The notes beneath the pieces are model-generated. The model had not been told where the DNA came from. It did not search any database and was given only the letters and a program-made list of their open reading frames with translations. From Phyto melanocephala (lineage: Eukaryota > Arthropoda > Insecta > Diptera > Rhinophoridae), in assembly GCA_941918925.1 (NCBI GenBank), contig OW799236.1, positions 107,015,562 to 107,079,561 of the forward strand: DNA of 64,000 nucleotides, written 5' to 3'. The position numbers and the translations under genes were made by a program. Shown in pieces: positions 10,701-22,551 of this stretch. Positions within the stretch are counted from its first letter, which is position 1; each line of letters starts with the position of its first letter.

Positions 10701-12839
10701 GTTTGACGATGTTCATCAAAAACCTTTGGGAAAGTAATAAAGTCATTACTGATGACAAATATTTATTTGTTGTCTGTAATCTCGAATCCTCGTGTACGAG
10801 CAAAGTCAGTAACTTCTCAGAATAGTTTGAGTTTATAGCGCTTATAGACTTAAATGCTGTAATTTTATTTAAGGGAATACAAATTTCCTGGGTTTTTCCT
10901 TTATATGTATGGAGTTTTAAGTCACAAGCAAAACTTCTCTTCAAACTTTAATGCCTTTAACCCATTCAGGACCAAGGTAATAAGGTTGTTAATAGCCATA
11001 ATACTTTAGTGCTGAAAATAAGTTTAGTTTAGCTTAAGCTTAACAAGATATTATATTTAAATATTTTCTGGAAATGTGTGACCTTCAAAATGGCATCACG
11101 AACATCACGAAATGTACACACAACATAAAACATCGATACTTCCCCTAAATTAAATATGTGAACTCTTAAAGAATTTATAAAACTATTGCGAGACCAATAT
11201 GCGTCTTTACTTTCGGGGTAGTTTGGTCGTGAATGGGTTTAATATATTTTGTATTTACCTAATTAATTAATTTATCATTATCGTAAAATATCAAACAACA
11301 AAAACAACAAAAATAAGTAAAAATATCGAGCTGTTCTCAAATATTTTTTTTTTTAATTTTTTTATATTTTTTGCATTACTATTGCTTTTTCTTAAAAAAA
11401 AAAATCAAGTACAATCAATAATATTCAATAATATTTGGAAATAAATTATGTGTTTATTAAATTTTAACAAATATTTTTGTATAATTTGTTTTTTTCTCTT
11501 GTTTTTTGTTGATAACTCATCAAAACATCAACGGCAGAAACAACATCGCATGTACAGACGCACAGTGGCTCTTTCAATTGTTAATTTCTTATGTCTAGAG
11601 TAAATATTGCCTCACACATATCGGTAGTAGATGTTAAATATTTGTTTAACAATATTTTATTTTTTTCCCTTGTTATTATTTATTTAAAAATTTTATTTAA
11701 TTTCCTAGTGTTTTTTGGTATTATGTACTAATTTTCTTCTTCTTCTTCTTATTTTCTTTCGAAATACATACTTAAATAAATAATCGCAAAAGTTTCAACA
11801 AAGCGCATACATTTTATTTTACGCAATTTTTTGCTGATGTTTTTGTTATTATTCAATTGTGTGATGATTATTTTCGAATTACACTCATACACACATACAG
11901 AAGCTCAGATATTAGTGTTGATTAGAAATATATAGACAAGTGTTATCGTTGGACAGACATTAAGATGGATGGATGGATGGATGGAGGCATCATTCTGTTT
12001 ACAGACAGATATGGGCCACAGAATACACTTAAATCTTTCAAGTGCTAACATATTGATGCTGATTTTGTTGAAATGTCAAAAGTTCTATCATTGTTTAATT
12101 TATTTATTGTTTAATCTTTGTTTTTTTTATAAAAAAAAATTCATTTATTCTTAGGAAAAAATTTTCACTAAAAATAGAAGACGATCTCATGCGAAAGCAG
12201 AAATTTATTAAAACTGTGCATTTTGTACTCTTGCATTGAACTAATAAACAATTTTAGGAACATTTTCTTCATACAACTCTTGTATTCTATTTAGATTCGT
12301 AATTTACAGCGATCTTTGTCAATCCTTATGCAAATTGTTTTGCAGTTATGATTGATATCGAATAGTGTAATATGAGTCTTGCTTTATTTTACATTTGGTA
12401 AACTAACTGTGTCTTTAAACAACTTCATACATTTAATTATTTCTACTTTTTAATTATCAGAATGTTCTCCTAATTGCTTATATACAAGCCGAGAAGTACG
12501 TTGTGCGAGTTTGTTAATTTGCACACATGGGAAACTTTAGCTTTTTAATAAGGTGTGCGCATAAATAAAATATAACACAATTTGTTTTTAGAATTTCTTC
12601 TCTTGTTCACTTTGAGTATTCATAAGAAGGGAAGTTGTGTTATGACAATAGTCACGGAAATAGTACGAAACTGTGGTACACCGAAAAAAATAAAAATTTT
12701 ATTTATTTTGGGTTTTCCCCCTTTTGCACATTCTTATGGTTAATCGGCATAACAACGAAAGGTTTAAGTCTTACATATTAGGTATATAATGAGTTCAGCC
12801 GATTTATATAAAATATTACGATAAACACTGTCTTTTTGA
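10701..12839. other. AT-rich stretch without a recognisable gene
   Basis: I see nothing gene-like. There is a short GGAT microsatellite near 11964-11985 and many A or T runs. The small open frames have no domain signal. Confidence 0.5.
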
Positions 12840-13560
12840 TTCTACCCGTGGGCATGTCTTCTTGGCTTGCGTTAGACACAGGTGTATTGCCAGTACGTTG
12901 TGGAGAGGTGGGACCAACACCCCTGGTTTCTGAGAGTCATAGTTTGCGAGAGCCAAAAATTTGCTCAGATCATATAGTCGAGGCTGACCAGAGATTTATC
13001 TAATACCACGGGATTCTGTAAGCCAATAGAACTTGCTCTAGACTAGTTATAGTGATCTCTCTTCAAAAGACACGTGGTGGCCGTGTTCACAAACAAGCGG
13101 GAATACAGATTCTGCGGTGGCTTAATGGCTGATGCTCGATCTTAATCCAACCTTGGGCAGCCACTTTTGTTTCTGTGGTGTTGTTGCCGCCTCAACAGTA
13201 ACAGAGAATGATGGTTTAATGACTGATGCAGGCAGACGTGGCGGACCTGCGAACTACGACGATCATATTTGTCTCTGGGTACTGTTGCCTCTCAACAGAA
13301 GTAGTTACTTAATGGTTCGGACTGCTCATCTGATTATGTTAATGACTTACATAGCCACGTATAAAAAAACAGGGATGTGGTAATAAATAGCCCGAGCTTC
13401 ATACCAAGAAATAATGTTGATAAGATTGCCATCTTTCACTTGATCACAGGGGCAACGGTTGGGCATCAGAAACTTAACCCTGTTGTATGACCACCGTCAG
13501 ATTATGGCACATGATGTTGGTGCTGTCTATCTACTGCTTCTGAATATTTCATGCTAGTTA
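12840..13560. other. GC-richer block of unknown origin
   Basis: This block is visibly less AT-rich than the 2 kb on either side and has a sharp left edge. It contains two related sub-blocks: GGCTTAATGGCTGATGC followed by GTTGTTGCCGCCTCAACAGTA, and GGTTTAATGACTGATGC followed by TACTGTTGCCTCTCAACAGAA, about 120 bases apart. An 83-codon frame (13132-13383, plus) spans them but has no motif I recognise. It could be the untranslated region of an unidentified retroelement or a captured gene piece. Confidence 0.4.
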
Positions 13561-14873
13561 GGGAGCAAAAAGACCCATGCATTTGATAGCTTATTATATT
13601 AAAATATTAAACGAAGATATTTTTCATGGTATTTAATTAGTTATGGGAACTTTTACAGCTAATTCTGCTAAATCGCTAGGAAAAAGCTAGATTTTTTTAC
13701 TTAATTAAAATTTTAACGTAAATGGCTAACTTTTCTCATATGAATTTTAAATTAAGAGTTTAACCCGTTAATTATTGATGATTAAAAATTTATATAGTCT
13801 CTATTTACACTCGAGAAATTGAAAGACAAACAGACGAGTTTTGGTAGTAAGAAAACAAAGAGGTATAGTGCGTAGTACAAGACAACCTGTACTCTACACT
13901 ATTTAGCTTCTATTCCTACTTAACGAGTTTTTTTGCAGGCTTTAAAATTTTTCAATTTTCAAAAAGATTATTCACAGAATATGCCTTTAAATTATTTAGG
14001 TGGGGTTGACATTATAGCTAAAAGTAATAAAAAATGGTTTATTATAGTTTTTCCTCAGGTTTTAGTCCTCAGTCTTACTGCATTAAAATGTTTTCTGTAG
14101 CTTATTCGCACTTATTCCCCTCATATAATAGAGGATCTTAATAAAAACTTTTAATTTATACCTGCTAAACGTAATATTTTTTATATGCCAACTACTTAGT
14201 TTAAATGTTTGTCGCTTCTGTCTTGGACATGTATGAGCTTGTCGTTCTCTGTTGTGGCTGTCGCTGGCTCGGATGCATTGATCTATTTAGTTCCATTTTC
14301 CCCCTTTTGCATTTAAATGCTCATTGAAATTTGACTCGTTGTTTGTTCTAATAATACTGTTTATACTGTGGTCAAATGAATCGAAGGATTATTCTAAGTC
14401 GTTTTTTTTTGCGTGATATTTTTATATCTTTTACAGCCAAAGAGTAAGTAAGTTTTATAACTTTCGAATTGAAAAATATTATTTTGACACAGCAATAGCG
14501 AGAGATGAAGTTAAAAAGTTTCATAATTTGTTCAGTTTACCATAGGCCTGAATAATTTTTTTTTAGATTTTTTAGATTTTAATATCTTTACCTGAGTCAC
14601 CAGCTGTCGTGTAGAATGTAACAAATGTTCTTAAAAATTTTATTACATCGATGTCAGGAGAGACTTTAAAGAAAATCGCAAAATTTTTACTCCGGCTTTA
14701 GTAGTACAAGAGTGTGGGTCAGCAAAAATCACTAGCTAAAGCGTAATTTTGTCCGCTAAACTTGTTTGAAAAAAAATCTAAATTGTTGCTAAACACTTAA
14801 TATACCTCAAATATATGGATCACACGGTTTCCTATGTCTACTATACACCATAAGAAGTTGATAACACCGTGTA

Positions 14874-15071
14874 GGTGAGGTAAGGTAGAACAGTCAGCTG
14901 TTGTGCAGCTCACTTGGGTCCATCTGATTGATCATTTTGTGATTCCTGACTAGAATTGACAGAATAGAAAAGAATAGAAAGAGAAGCAGACCAATCCAGA
15001 GTTTCTGGTGGCAATCGAACTTGCAACCCCCTGATTAGCAGATTAGCACACTACTAACTAGTCCTGCGGGG
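14874..15071 (-). mobile_element. tRNA-derived SINE, minus strand
   Basis: Read on the minus strand this is the same element as the plus-strand copy at 57659-57931. It has a tRNA-like head with AGGACTAGTTAGTAGTGTGCT (A-box region) and AAGTTCGATTGCC (a decayed B box), a middle with a short TCTATTC-type pyrimidine tract, and a 3' tail with GTGAGCTGCACAACAGCT and CTACCTTACCTCACC. It is flanked by CACCGTGTA (14865-14873) and CACTGTGTA (15072-15080), a 9-base direct repeat with one mismatch that fits a target duplication. It encodes no protein and relies on a LINE for movement. Confidence 0.85.
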
Positions 15072-15080
15072 CACTGTGTA

Positions 15081-17001
15081 AAAAAATTAAAATTTTTTAA
15101 TGGACATAAAACATTTGATAAAGTCAATAATCTATACACGAAATGTATAAAAAATGCATACTAATATTTTTATGTTCTCATATTTTTAGCTCTTTTTTAG
15201 CAGCTTATATTTTTATAGGACACAAAATATTTTTTTTAATATATTTTACAATATTTCACATCACTGTGGGCCGAAATAATAAGTACAAAAAAATGTCCTT
15301 TGAAAAATTTATGCTTTCATGTCCTTAAAATATTTAAACAAAAAGTTCTGAAATAATTTGTTATAATTTTAGATTTTTTTTCTTCTGTTAAAACTCATTA
15401 AATAAATAAAAACTACTTTTTAAGTTTTCTATTCGCATTATAATCTGGTAAACATTTCAATCAAATAGTTTAACACAACAAAATATTTATAAAATGCTTA
15501 CATACCTTTCATACTCTGCTTTTTATTACATACTACTCTCATACCGTTAGCCTGTACTCGTCATTCAGTGTAAGTTTATTTTCATTCCATGGCATATGAG
15601 TGTGTTTAGAAAATTTATAAAATTTTTCTTAAAATTGAAATAAAGAAAAACAAAAATTAGTAGTATTTACAAATAAACAAAATAGTTTCCAAATTTATTT
15701 TCAATTGTTTGGGTTATAAATTCGATTTTATTTTATTTTCTGATTGAAGGCTCGTGTCGACGTATTGAAAGATGTATGAGAAATTTTATACTTAACATAT
15801 CGATTTATCAGTTAAATAAACTTTTAAGGAAATAGTTGTGAAAACTAATTTTTAAAAAAAAAATTTTTTTTTTTAATTCTTTTTTTTTAATTCTTTAGAA
15901 ATTGAACTTTTCCGTTTCCTCATTCCGAACTTTGAAAATTTTTGTATTTAACATTTGTTTGCCTTTATATTTCCATATCTGCTTTTTATTGCAATTGAAA
16001 CAATTTATGAAAAAAAATTGTTTTAAATTTTTGTAATTTTTAATAAATTTTTAAGTTATTTGCAATTACAAGTGTCAATCAAGTATGAAAAATTTAAATG
16101 CATTTGTTGTGGCAATGTTGGTGTTTCTTTCTTTAACGTAATTGCATTACGAGACGCTGAGACGTTTTTTCTTTATTATTATCAAATAAGAGCACGATAT
16201 GCTCTTAACAAATGAGAATCTAGATGGACATGAAAACCCTTGCTTAAAATCATTTATTTTTTTGTCTATTTTTTTTATTGGCGTAGCGCATACTAATTGC
16301 TGATACTGCACATAAATAATTAACTTCTCAACCAGTTAACCATTGCGTGTATAAATAATCATGTAGAAAACATTAAAAATTTGTTCAAACACAAAATTTG
16401 AAACAAAAAAAAAAAAAAAACACCACAAACAAACATTTGCAGCAATTTGTTGTAGCTGTCGGCATAAATAATTAATTTATATAGACTTTAAACAACTAAA
16501 TATTGTTAAAGAACAAACGAAAAGAAAATAAGGCAACATATTTATATAAATTTGTGGCTAAAATATTAGGTAACCAAAACATTTAAAGAGCATTTAATTT
16601 AAAGGGAAACTTTGCGTGAGTGTTGTCATCGTGCTCTAAACGTTAGTTTTGCACACAGCCATTCATAAAAATTTTAATACTTGATTGAAACCTGCACACA
16701 TGTTAGTCTAAGTCCGACCCATAAATCATAAGTTTAAGTTTGCAAAATTCCAAGTTATTGTACGCAGTGCGATTTAGAAGGCCTTGGGCTTTGGGGTAAA
16801 TAGTGCGTACTTGTTGCATACACTCCCAAAGTCGACTCTCAAAACAAACGGCTTTGTAACGTGACTAACGTTACAGCTATTGGGTAATTAAAAGTGTCTC
16901 AATAAGAATGCAATTTTTAAATTTTATGTAGTTTGTGTTTTGTACAAGTGGCAACTCTGGTATTTGGCAGCTGTCATAAAACTTTGTTCTAATTATTAAA
17001 A
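15081..17001. other. AT-rich stretch without a recognisable gene
   Basis: Nothing is supported here. A and T runs dominate. The segment near 16890 (GTGTCTCAATAAGAATGCAA) lies about 105 bases upstream of a mariner relic and may be a remnant of its terminal repeat. Confidence 0.4.
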
Positions 17002-17310
17002 ATGGGGCGTCTTACGAATGACCTACATGTTTGGAAAGTTATGCGAAGACCTCTCACAAACTTTAAAGAATTTCATTCGAGAAATTACACCCACCTAATG
17101 TGTCAACCCTTTGAGGAGTGGTCAAAAAATTTGAAGAATCTGGGTTCGTTATGGACAGTAAGACTTGTGCTTCGACGTGCCTGTTGGTTTCTAGAAAACG
17201 TTGCTATTATAAATGAGAGTATCGCCGAAAACCAAAAATATCTATTTGGTATTGTTCTGAACAACTTCAGATTTCACGAAGCATTTTGCACTACGAAGCC
17301 TTCATAAGTA
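17002..17310 (+). pseudogene. Tc1/mariner transposase relic, N-terminal part
   Basis: The plus-strand frame has the segment WFLENVAIINESIAENQKY, which corresponds to the ENVxxVxxSIxENP stretch that links the helix-turn-helix DNA-binding region to the catalytic domain in the CDLTPLD-type transposases. After a shift, ISRSILHYEAF (17265-17300) matches the second helix-turn-helix. The catalytic domain is missing. The relic is related to those at 24660, 42660, 43485, 55753 and 59690. Confidence 0.6.
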
Positions 17311-17521
17311 CAAAATTCAGCTTGATAATTGATAAATTCCAATAGGGTTTCGGGTTTTTAAAAGTGATGGGATTTAAAGATGATCCCAATTTTAATTATT
17401 TGCCGGCCCCTTTGCTCCCAATTTTGCCGTCATGGCCTGGTAAACATATTATCTCTACACGTTTATTTCATGTTTCTTGCCCTCAAATCTGGTTTAATAT
17501 TTACATCATGGCTTGCTTTAA

Positions 17522-18232
17522 GGTAAATTCACCCATTTGTTCTCAACAAAATTTTTTCTGGAGAATAACATTTTTTACTGAGAGTTTTCTGCAGAACGAT
17601 TCACCCATTTCAGAAAATTTGTCCGAAAAAACAAAGCTGCCATATAATATAAAAATGCAAACAGTTGTACAAAGTGGCAGGACCGCCAGCAAACTATGTA
17701 AATAAATACAAACGTAAATTATTTCAAAAAATATATGTGAAGAAAATGTCGGATAGAAGAAAACTAAAATTATTATTTTTAATTGAAGTGCATAAAGTCA
17801 ATTTGTTTGCAAAAGAAATTTATAAAAAAAATCGAAAATAAAATGAGTCGCAGTGTTTTAAATAATTATTTTTATATGCACTATTGATCATGTCATACAA
17901 ACATTCTCTTCCTGGTTTTTTAATTCTTCTATTAATTAATATTATTTTCATTTAATTACATTTTAATTGTTAATTTTCGGCAAAACCAATTTTTGTGTAA
18001 TAAATGTACTGACACTGTGTGATGTGGCAACCAAATTCAATTTTCATGTAAATATTGAAAAAAAAGTGGCATCCCAATTCAGTTTCTTCTGAACAAGAAT
18101 TAAAATTAAACCAATTCAAGAAAAAACTTTTTGAACAAAATAATCTCTCTCTCTCTCTCTCTCAAAAGTAAAACGTCAAACTCAATATAAAAAAAATTTG
18201 TTCTGAACTAAAATTTTATGGGTGAATCCAGC
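17522..18232. mobile_element. Non-coding TIR element (TTCACCCAT ends)
   Basis: The left end GGTAAATTCACCCAT and the inverse of the right end, GCTGGATTCACCCAT, match at 12 of 15 positions. Outside them lie TTTAA (left) and TTTAG (right), which could be a short target duplication. A third CGATTCACCCATTTCAG word lies inside at about 17599. A CT dinucleotide run occupies 18144-18163. No transposase is encoded. Class unknown. Confidence 0.5.
18144..18163. repeat. (CT)n microsatellite
   Basis: Ten CT repeats inside the TIR element. Confidence 0.9.
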
Positions 18233-19056
18233 TTTAGAGTTTCCATTATTAAGGCCAAAAATTTCTTTGGCTACCCAGTATTTGCGCCACGTATTCAGTT
18301 AATATTATTTATTTATATTAAATAAAGAAAAACATAATTTTCTTGTTATATATAATTTTTTCTCTCTTAAATTTGCAACAATTGACAGACAACGAGACCC
18401 TATAGTTGTTTAGAATACTTAAGTATTTGCAAAAACAACAACAATAGCAATAATAGCAACAATAACAACATACATTCAACTGTAGTTTTGTGAATTTTGA
18501 ACGAAAACGAATTAAACGAAATTTACTTACTAGTAGAGATACTTGAACTGATGTACAGAGTACGAGTATGCACGAATACAACTAAATACTCAAACTGTAA
18601 GACACTAATAAAAAATAAAAATAAAATAAAACTAAACATTGATTAAAATCGACAGCTGTCTATTGTTTAAAGTAGTTTATTTTTTCCCCACTTTAAATGA
18701 TTATCTGACATACCAGTGAATACAAACAGATATTAAGTTTGAAATGCAATTAAACTAAAGACAAACATAAATTATAAAATAATTAAATAAAATGTGAGGA
18801 AAGTTAACACACTGCAAGTTTAGGAAAATGTCCATGTGTTTTTTTAAACTTAGGAAATAGCAAATAAAATATTTTGTTCTTTTAAAATTTAAATCTGGTT
18901 GTTTACTGCATAACTTGATTTCAAAATAAAAGCATTGCAATTTGTATGATTAGTTCAAAAATATTTTTTTTTTCGAATCGAATCATTGAGGAACCCCACT
19001 GTTACGGTGCAGAATTAGGATAGATATTTTGAAGAAAAGTATTTACAAATTGGAAC
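18233..19056. other. AT-rich stretch without a recognisable gene
   Basis: Nothing gene-like is visible. There is a block of AACAACAATAGCAATAATAGC near 18430-18470. Confidence 0.5.
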
Positions 19057-19224
19057 CAGTGAAACAAGCCGGGGTAATATTTTCGACGGCGGCGGCTGAG
19101 TAGTTTTTAAGCGGCGGCTATAATAAAAAGAAATCGGCGGCTCAAAAATACAAAAGGACGCCACTAAAAAATTTAAAACAACAAATCTAACGGTAATATA
19201 TTACAAAATTTTTCATCTCTGTTA

Positions 19225-19998
19225 GGTTAGGTTAGGTTGAAAAGGAGAGGCACTAAAAGCCCAAACCCATGACAGATATACACTTATGCCCAGTTGGCAT
19301 GTTGTGCGCTCCATATGGAAAACGGAATTCCCAAACAAAAACCATAAACATAAATCCCCATAAATAACGGACTAGTCCAATAACCCAATCCCCTCAATGT
19401 AACTCCTTATGGATTTCCAGTTCGAGTTCCCCAGGTATTCCAAGTTCGGCATAGTATCCACTGTAAAATTTTCGCGCCTAATATGCCCAAACGCAGGACA
19501 ATGATAGTATAGATAGAGGTAGTGTACCATAGTCTCATCCTCTTCCTCGCATGCTCTACATGTTGTTTTCTCAGATAATTTCATGCGAGCTAGATGAGTT
19601 CTCAACTCCGTATGACCTGTAATTACACCGGTTAGTTTCCTAAGTGTTGGTCTACTTAGTCTCAGTATTTCCTTTGATTTCCCAAGATTAGGGTCACCCC
19701 ATAGTGTTCTGACATGTTTCTCCATCGCCCAACATTTAAGCTCATCCTTAAATCGTTTGAAGGGTTTAGCATTCTCCAAAGTTATAGTACTCAGAAGAGC
19801 TCCCATTTTGGATAATTTGTCGGCTTTCTCGTTACCAATCAGCCCGTGATGGCTTGGTATCCATATTATCTCCAGATGTTCACAATTTGCATATGAGTTT
19901 ATCTTTCTCTTGCATTGCAGAACGTTCCGGGATTCAACTTTATGCTTTCTCAATGTCTTAATCACTGATTGGCTATCCGTAAAGATACGAATTGGGGC
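19225..19998 (-). mobile_element. 5'-truncated LINE insertion inside the hAT-type MITE
   Basis: The insertion is bounded by the 13-bp direct repeat TTCATCTCTGTTA at 19212-19224 and 19999-20011, which matches target-primed reverse transcription. Its 3' end (at the left) reads ...CCTTTTCAACCTAACC and has no poly-A. The 5' end is cut off inside the RNase H domain. The same 3' end occurs at 1-398, and the tail is also shared with the SINE at 57659. Confidence 0.9.
19372..19997 (-). pseudogene. LINE polymerase C-terminus: RNase H domain and Cys/His tail
   Basis: The open frame runs without a stop from the truncation point to a stop at 19372. It begins inside RNase H with IRIFTDSQSVIKTL (the FTDSQ catalytic Asp), followed by EIIWIPSHHGLIGNEKADKLS, which holds the conserved His, Asn-Glu and final Asp of RNase H. 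Next come a linker with LTGVITGHTELRTHLARM and a zinc-knuckle-like CRACEEEDETMVHYLYLYYHCPAF. This order is that of jockey/I-type LINE proteins. The reverse transcriptase and endonuclease are lost, so the copy cannot move by itself. The intact frame suggests a young insertion. Confidence 0.9.
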
Positions 19999-20169
19999 TT
20001 CATCTCTGTTACGAACAAAATTTCTTCTTGAGTCGACTGAAGCTGATCAAAACGGCGGCTTTCTTAAGCCTTTTTAAGCCAACAAAAACGGCGGCGGCGT
20101 GGACATAAAAAAACCCGGCGTTGGCGCCCCGTCTGCTCTGAGCCATTGACTTGTTTTACTGATTGGAAC

Positions 20170-20513
20170 ATTTTTGGAAGTTTTTTTTATTTAAATAACT
20201 ATTTAAAATAGTCTACTCCCCATTGTAGGTCAAAGCCGTTACATTATTTAATATATATATATATATTTCCTTTTATTTATATAAATTAATTGACAGTATA
20301 AATATCTTCAAATTATATAAAAGTTCATGTTGAACATAAATATACATATATTTAAACCTAAATGGTATAACAATCAGAAGCGATAGTAACAGATAAAAAT
20401 AAAAATGGGAATCCCCCAATTATTATTATGCTTTATTACAAATAATACTTTAAAATATGTGTAAGTATTTACATTTCTCGGCAAACACTAAACTAATAAG
20501 AGTGTTGTAATGA
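20170..20513. other. AT-rich spacer
   Basis: Contains an AT dinucleotide run near 20251-20266; nothing else recognised. Confidence 0.5.
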
Positions 20514-20829
20514 TAAAGGCTATAATACACGGCATGTTTTTTACATCTGACTTTAAAATTTGTAAGACATACATATGCATATCTTCAAGTCTGTCAAAAT
20601 TGAATTTTTATACTGACTGTTTTGCAGCAGCAGAGATTTTTGCCCACGGCTGAAGTCGCATGTTTTGACAGAAGAAAATAGAACGAGCTTTAATTGAAAT
20701 TTTGTCAGATGTCTCAACACATGTTTTTTACAGAAGTAATGTTTTAAAGGTAACACACGATATGTTCGTATTAGCAGTATAGAATTTGGCAGTCAGATGT
20801 AAAAAACATGCCGTGTATGAGCTCCTTAA
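20514..20829. mobile_element. MITE (copy B) with a perfect 28-bp inverted repeat
   Basis: The segments 20525-20552 and 20791-20818 are perfect inverse copies over 28 bases (ATACACGGCATG...ATCTGACT). A looser inverted match continues outward to AAAGG at the left and CCTT at the right. The outermost tetranucleotides are TAAA and TTAA, the same pair as in copy A at 5275-6104, so they probably mark the true ends. The interior has several TTTTGTCAGATG and ACATGTTTTTTACA words, i.e. repeated pieces of the TIR. No coding capacity. Confidence 0.8.
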
Positions 20830-21558
20830 GAATGTTAAAAAGAGCACGATTAAAAGAGGTTTTAAAGCCAGCATACCGCCTAATAGGTGGTATATCGAAA
20901 CTCAATTGTAGTTATCAAAGTAACAACTTTTCTTTAAGCTTAAACGTAGTAAAATATTTTTTAATTTTTATTTACTTTTTTTCATTTATTTTATTGTATA
21001 CGTCACAACACGTGTCTGTCACTTTGGCCGACATTGTTGTTGTTTATTTTACTTATTTTTTTTTTTTTTTTATATTACACTAACAATCAGTTCATTTACG
21101 CATAATTATGTTTATTTTGTTACGCTTATAATTAACACATTTTTACACATTTCTTAATGCTAAACAATAATATTTTTATGAATATTTTTTCTCTTCTTTA
21201 CTTTTTTTGTTTGGTTTTTTTTGTATGATTTTGCATGATAAGAGTTTTTGTTAGGGGCATTGGGGGAGCATAAGCGTGTAGAAATCATTTTATAATTTTT
21301 AGGGCTTCTATATTGTGATTATTGCTTGAAGAAATTTTTTGATCTTTTAGGGTGGCACCGTTCGACAAGTCAGTAGCTAGTGTTAGAGTCTGTAGGTTAG
21401 ATTTCTGGAGGAGACTGATCTGTTATACATACTCGATTATTAAAATTAATATTTAATATGTGATTTTATTGCAATTAAATTAAAAGTTTATTAAAAACAA
21501 TACGATTAACAAAGGCCTAAACTACAACATTCTATATCGAGGTCATTATTTCGATTAC
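20830..21558. other. AT-rich stretch without a recognisable gene
   Basis: Only T-rich low-complexity sequence and chance frames are visible. Confidence 0.5.
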
Positions 21559-22243
21559 CTACACGCAAAGAAAAATTATGGTTACGACATGATCACCACA
21601 GTAATATTATAGTTTCTATAACAATATTTGGTTTTGTCACGATAATCAAGCATTTGTTTGAATTGTATCATTTAATGTTAGCTTTTCGTAAAAATTTTAA
21701 AATGGTTATCATTTAAAAATAGTATGAATTAAAAAAAAGAAATAATTTGACAAAAATAACATAATATTCAAAAGCATTATAAATTAAACAATAGGTGAGA
21801 CAATAGTATGATTACAAATTAATCAACCTATGATTTTTTTAAATAATAATGTGATTTCATCTGTTCTTCTTCTTGCTGAATAAATTTTTATTATTTTAAA
21901 AGTTTGATATGTCAAAAAGGTGAAAAAAAATTTTGAAAAATTAAAGAAAATTTAAAAATAAACAAGAAAATGTAAAAAAATATTGGTACAAAAATTGCAA
22001 TTAAATTAATAAGTACAATCAATATGTGTATGATACAGCAAAAGACAGTAATTTGCCGTAAAAAAGCAAAGATTGCCGATTTCAATTGTAGTCATTATAT
22101 ATGATTATTGAATGATACTTAAATTAAACATAATAATGATAACTGGTAACCATTAAATGTTTTAACCATAATCATACAATTCAATCATAGTATGTTGCTC
22201 TTCGATTATGGTTACCGCAACCATATTTTTTCTTTGCATGTAG
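21559..22243. mobile_element. Non-coding TIR element (GCAAAGAAAAA ends)
   Basis: The left end CTACACGCAAAGAAAAATTA and the inverse of the right end CTACATGCAAAGAAAAAATA match closely and continue with TGGTTRCG. The interior is rich in ATCATTTAA, CAATAGTATGATTA and ATAACCATAATCA words, many in inverse pairs, so the whole element could fold back. A related left end occurs at 27899. I see no convincing target duplication. No transposase. Confidence 0.65.
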
Positions 22244-22551
22244 ACATTAGTTTAGCGAAAATTTCTGGTTTTGGAGTGGTTCTACTTAATTTCCAATGGT
22301 TTTTTTTTAGTAGCTACTGATCAATGTAGTAGTACTTTCAAATGTAAACGCAATCGAAATTTTTTTGGAACGTGCGAATTTTCTGTCCTTAGAATTTCAC
22401 ACTAAATTGAATGCACGATTCAGCAGCACTTTTAAATTTTAAAACATTCTTTTAATAAAATTTGTATTTTATGCGATTTGCATGCATTGGACGGCATAAG
22501 CGTTGGCTTTTAAAAACCAGTATCACCAGGTGGCAACTCAGACACACATAT

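Larger units (their letters stand above)
19057..20161 (-). mobile_element. hAT-type MITE with GGC-rich arms, interrupted by a LINE
   Basis: The ends are CAGTGAAACAAG (left) and CTTGTTTTACTG (right, one mismatch). They are flanked by a perfect 8-bp duplication ATTGGAAC (19049-19056 and 20162-20169). An 8-bp duplication and CAGTG ends are characteristic of hAT transposons. Both arms contain clusters of GGCGGC trinucleotides. When the 774-bp LINE and one 13-bp duplication are removed, about 318 bases remain, close to the 307-bp uninterrupted copy at 56057-56363, which lies in the opposite orientation. The element has no coding capacity of its own. Confidence 0.9.

Noticed and set aside
13132..13383. 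83-codon frame in the GC-richer block
   Set aside because: No domain recognised; spans a diverged internal duplication; kept only as part of the orphan block.
17364..17705. 113-codon plus-strand frame
   Set aside because: Crosses the left end of a non-coding TIR element and shows no motif.
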